Positions 62,939-64,000 of a stretch of DNA of 64,000 bases are shown piece by piece; the first letter of the stretch is position 1; the number at the start of each line of letters is the position of its first letter. The translations under genes and the position numbers were made by a program. Under the pieces are notes generated by a model. That model made no database searches. It had not been told where the DNA came from and was given only the letters and a program-made list of their open reading frames with translations. Source of the DNA: Rhizobium metallidurans (GTDB lineage: Bacteria; Pseudomonadota; Alphaproteobacteria; Rhizobiales; Rhizobiaceae). The stretch is taken from contig NZ_JACIDW010000003.1 in assembly GCF_014196505.1 (NCBI RefSeq), forward strand, positions 1-64,000, given 5' to 3'.

Positions 62939-64000
62939 ATACGCGGCAGATAGGTGCGGTAGTCGAAGTCGGAAACGGTGCGGAGGTGCGTGATCGCCTC
63001 TTTCCGCTTCGTGTCGCCGTAGAGCTTCTGGTAGGCCTCGCCGAAGACATCCGCGATGAACGGCGACGCCCGAAACGTCTCGACCGCTGTCAGGAAGTCA
63101 TGCGTCAGCTTGGTGGTGTTTTCGGGCACGTGCGACGGCGTCGTCTCTTCGCCGGGGTCGAGCTCGTTGTCGAGCCCCAGCAGCATGCCGCCCAGAATGG
63201 CCGCCAGCAGCAGGTAGGGATTGGCATCGGCGCCCGCGACGCGGTGTTCGATGCGGGCCGCCGGCCCATTCCTGTCGGGAATACGGATCGCCGTGCCGCG
63301 ATGACCATAACCCCAGGTGAGGTCCACCGGCGCGAAGGAGCCGGGCTGGAAGCGGCGATAGGAGTTGGCGAAGGGCGCGAACACAAGCTGCGCATCGCGC
63401 ATGCTCCGCAGCATTCCCGCGCAGACCGATTTCAGCTTCGTCGCCTCGCCACCATTGGCGTCGAGGATGTTGCGGCCCTCACGGTCGACGATGCTCGCAT
63501 GCACATGCAGGCCGGAGCCGGCGTGATCCGAATAGGGCTTGGCCATGCAGGTGGATTTCAACCCGTGCTTCCGCGCCGCCTGTTCGACGATCCGCTTCAG
63601 GTAGATGCAGTCGTCGGCGGCCGCCAGCGCGTCGGCGCGGTGCAGCAGGTTGATCTCGAACTGGCCAGGCCCGAACTCCGCCGTCGTCGCATCCGCCGGC
63701 AGTCCCTGCGCTCTGGCATAGGCGCGCACCGTCTGCAGGTAATCGTCGAGCGCGTCGACGGCGCTCATGTCGTAGAGTTGGAAGCCGTTCGGGTCGCCCT
63801 GATAGGTGAGGCTTGCCGGCGGCGTCGGCCGGCCGGTCTCCCTCCAGTCGGGCGCCACCACGTAGAACTCGAGCTCCGTGGCGACAACCGGGGTCAATCC
63901 GCGCGCGGCGTAGCGGTCGAGCACCGATTGCAGGATGGCGCGGGGATCCATGAAGCTCGGCGTGCCGTCGAATTCATGCATGGTGGCAAGCACCTGGATG
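62935..64000 (-). CDS. Glutamine synthetase-family protein (gamma-glutamylputrescine synthetase-like), N-terminus beyond window
   Basis: Incomplete at the window's right edge: the frame runs without a start to the last base, so about 100 N-terminal residues are missing. What remains is the GS catalytic barrel: VATELEFYVV, TAEFGPGQFEINLLH, metal and ATP residues in GSGLHVHAS, NSYRRFQPGSFAP and RIEHRVAGADANPY. These sequences fit the PuuA/GlnA3-like branch that ligates glutamate to amines, rather than the GlnA housekeeping enzyme, but the substrate is inferred. It shares TTAA with the end of the lipid kinase gene. Confidence 0.85.
   Translation of the reverse strand, partial: IQVLATMHEFDGTPSFMDPRAILQSVLDRYAARGLTPVVATELEFYVVAPDWRETGRPTPPASLTYQGDPNGFQLYDMSAVDALDDYLQTVRAYARAQGLPADATTAEFGPGQFEINLLHRADALAAADDCIYLKRIVEQAARKHGLKSTCMAKPYSDHAGSGLHVHASIVDREGRNILDANGGEATKLKSVCAGMLRSMRDAQLVFAPFANSYRRFQPGSFAPVDLTWGYGHRGTAIRIPDRNGPAARIEHRVAGADANPYLLLAAILGGMLLGLDNELDPGEETTPSHVPENTTKLTHDFLTAVETFRASPFIADVFGEAYQKLYGDTKRKEAITHLRTVSDFDYRTYLPRI

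Overview
The window is chromosomal DNA of a high-GC alphaproteobacterium, most probably a member of the Rhizobiaceae (Rhizobium/Agrobacterium/Ensifer/Shinella group; genus not resolvable by eye). The evidence is the feuN-feuP-feuQ locus, the cycHJKL-type cytochrome c maturation operon followed by degP, a two-component pair, glnE and a PleC-type kinase (a rhizobial gene order), a rhizobial-type palindromic intergenic repeat, and alphaproteobacterial gene families throughout.

Layout. (1) 209-4800: housekeeping genes for a class A penicillin-binding protein, a YcgN-type Cys-cluster protein, a YjbR-type protein and a tandem HD-GYP protein. (2) 5120-24678: a gene transfer agent (GTA) cluster with counterparts of all the RcGTA structural genes in canonical order: small and large terminase, portal, prohead protease, capsid, connector, adaptor, tail terminator, major tail, two tail-assembly chaperones, a very short tape measure, distal tail, hub, NlpC/P60 peptidase and the 1281-residue host-specificity protein. 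No integrase, repressor, replication genes or att sites are visible. The cluster is not a clean operon. It is interrupted by accessory modules: a small antisense gene, a GH19-type lysin and a Dabb protein, a HicAB toxin-antitoxin (TA) pair, an AlkB-like dioxygenase with an RHH/ParE TA pair, a palindromic repeat, and a TacA/TacT-type TA pair with its own terminator. A holin-like gene closes the cluster. (3) 24869-39018: feuNPQ, a small lipoprotein gene, ccmIEFH, degP, an OmpR-type regulator/kinase pair and glnE, all on the + strand. (4) 39015-45437: a PleC-type kinase, aminopeptidase N and a membrane-free chemoreceptor with reversed domain order, all on the - strand. (5) 45703-55059: a DMT transporter, an unrecognised two-wHTH protein, a uracil-DNA glycosylase that has lost two of four cluster cysteines, a YegD-like Hsp70 and an RND efflux pair. 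(6) 55272-64000: an SDR without the usual Tyr/Lys, ETF-ubiquinone oxidoreductase, a Tat-type lipoprotein L,D-transpeptidase, MgtE with a structured leader, an MFS exporter, a lipid kinase and a truncated glutamine-synthetase-family gene.

The most notable feature is the GTA cluster carrying three self-contained TA modules, each with a recognisable operator-like inverted repeat, together with a DNA-repair-type AlkB gene, a mid-cluster intrinsic terminator, C/A-only leaders that could be Rho-loading sites, and a TTAA-N7-TTAA (CtrA-type) box upstream of the lysin. This suggests that GTA production, lysis and host survival may be controlled in separately switched segments rather than by one long transcript.
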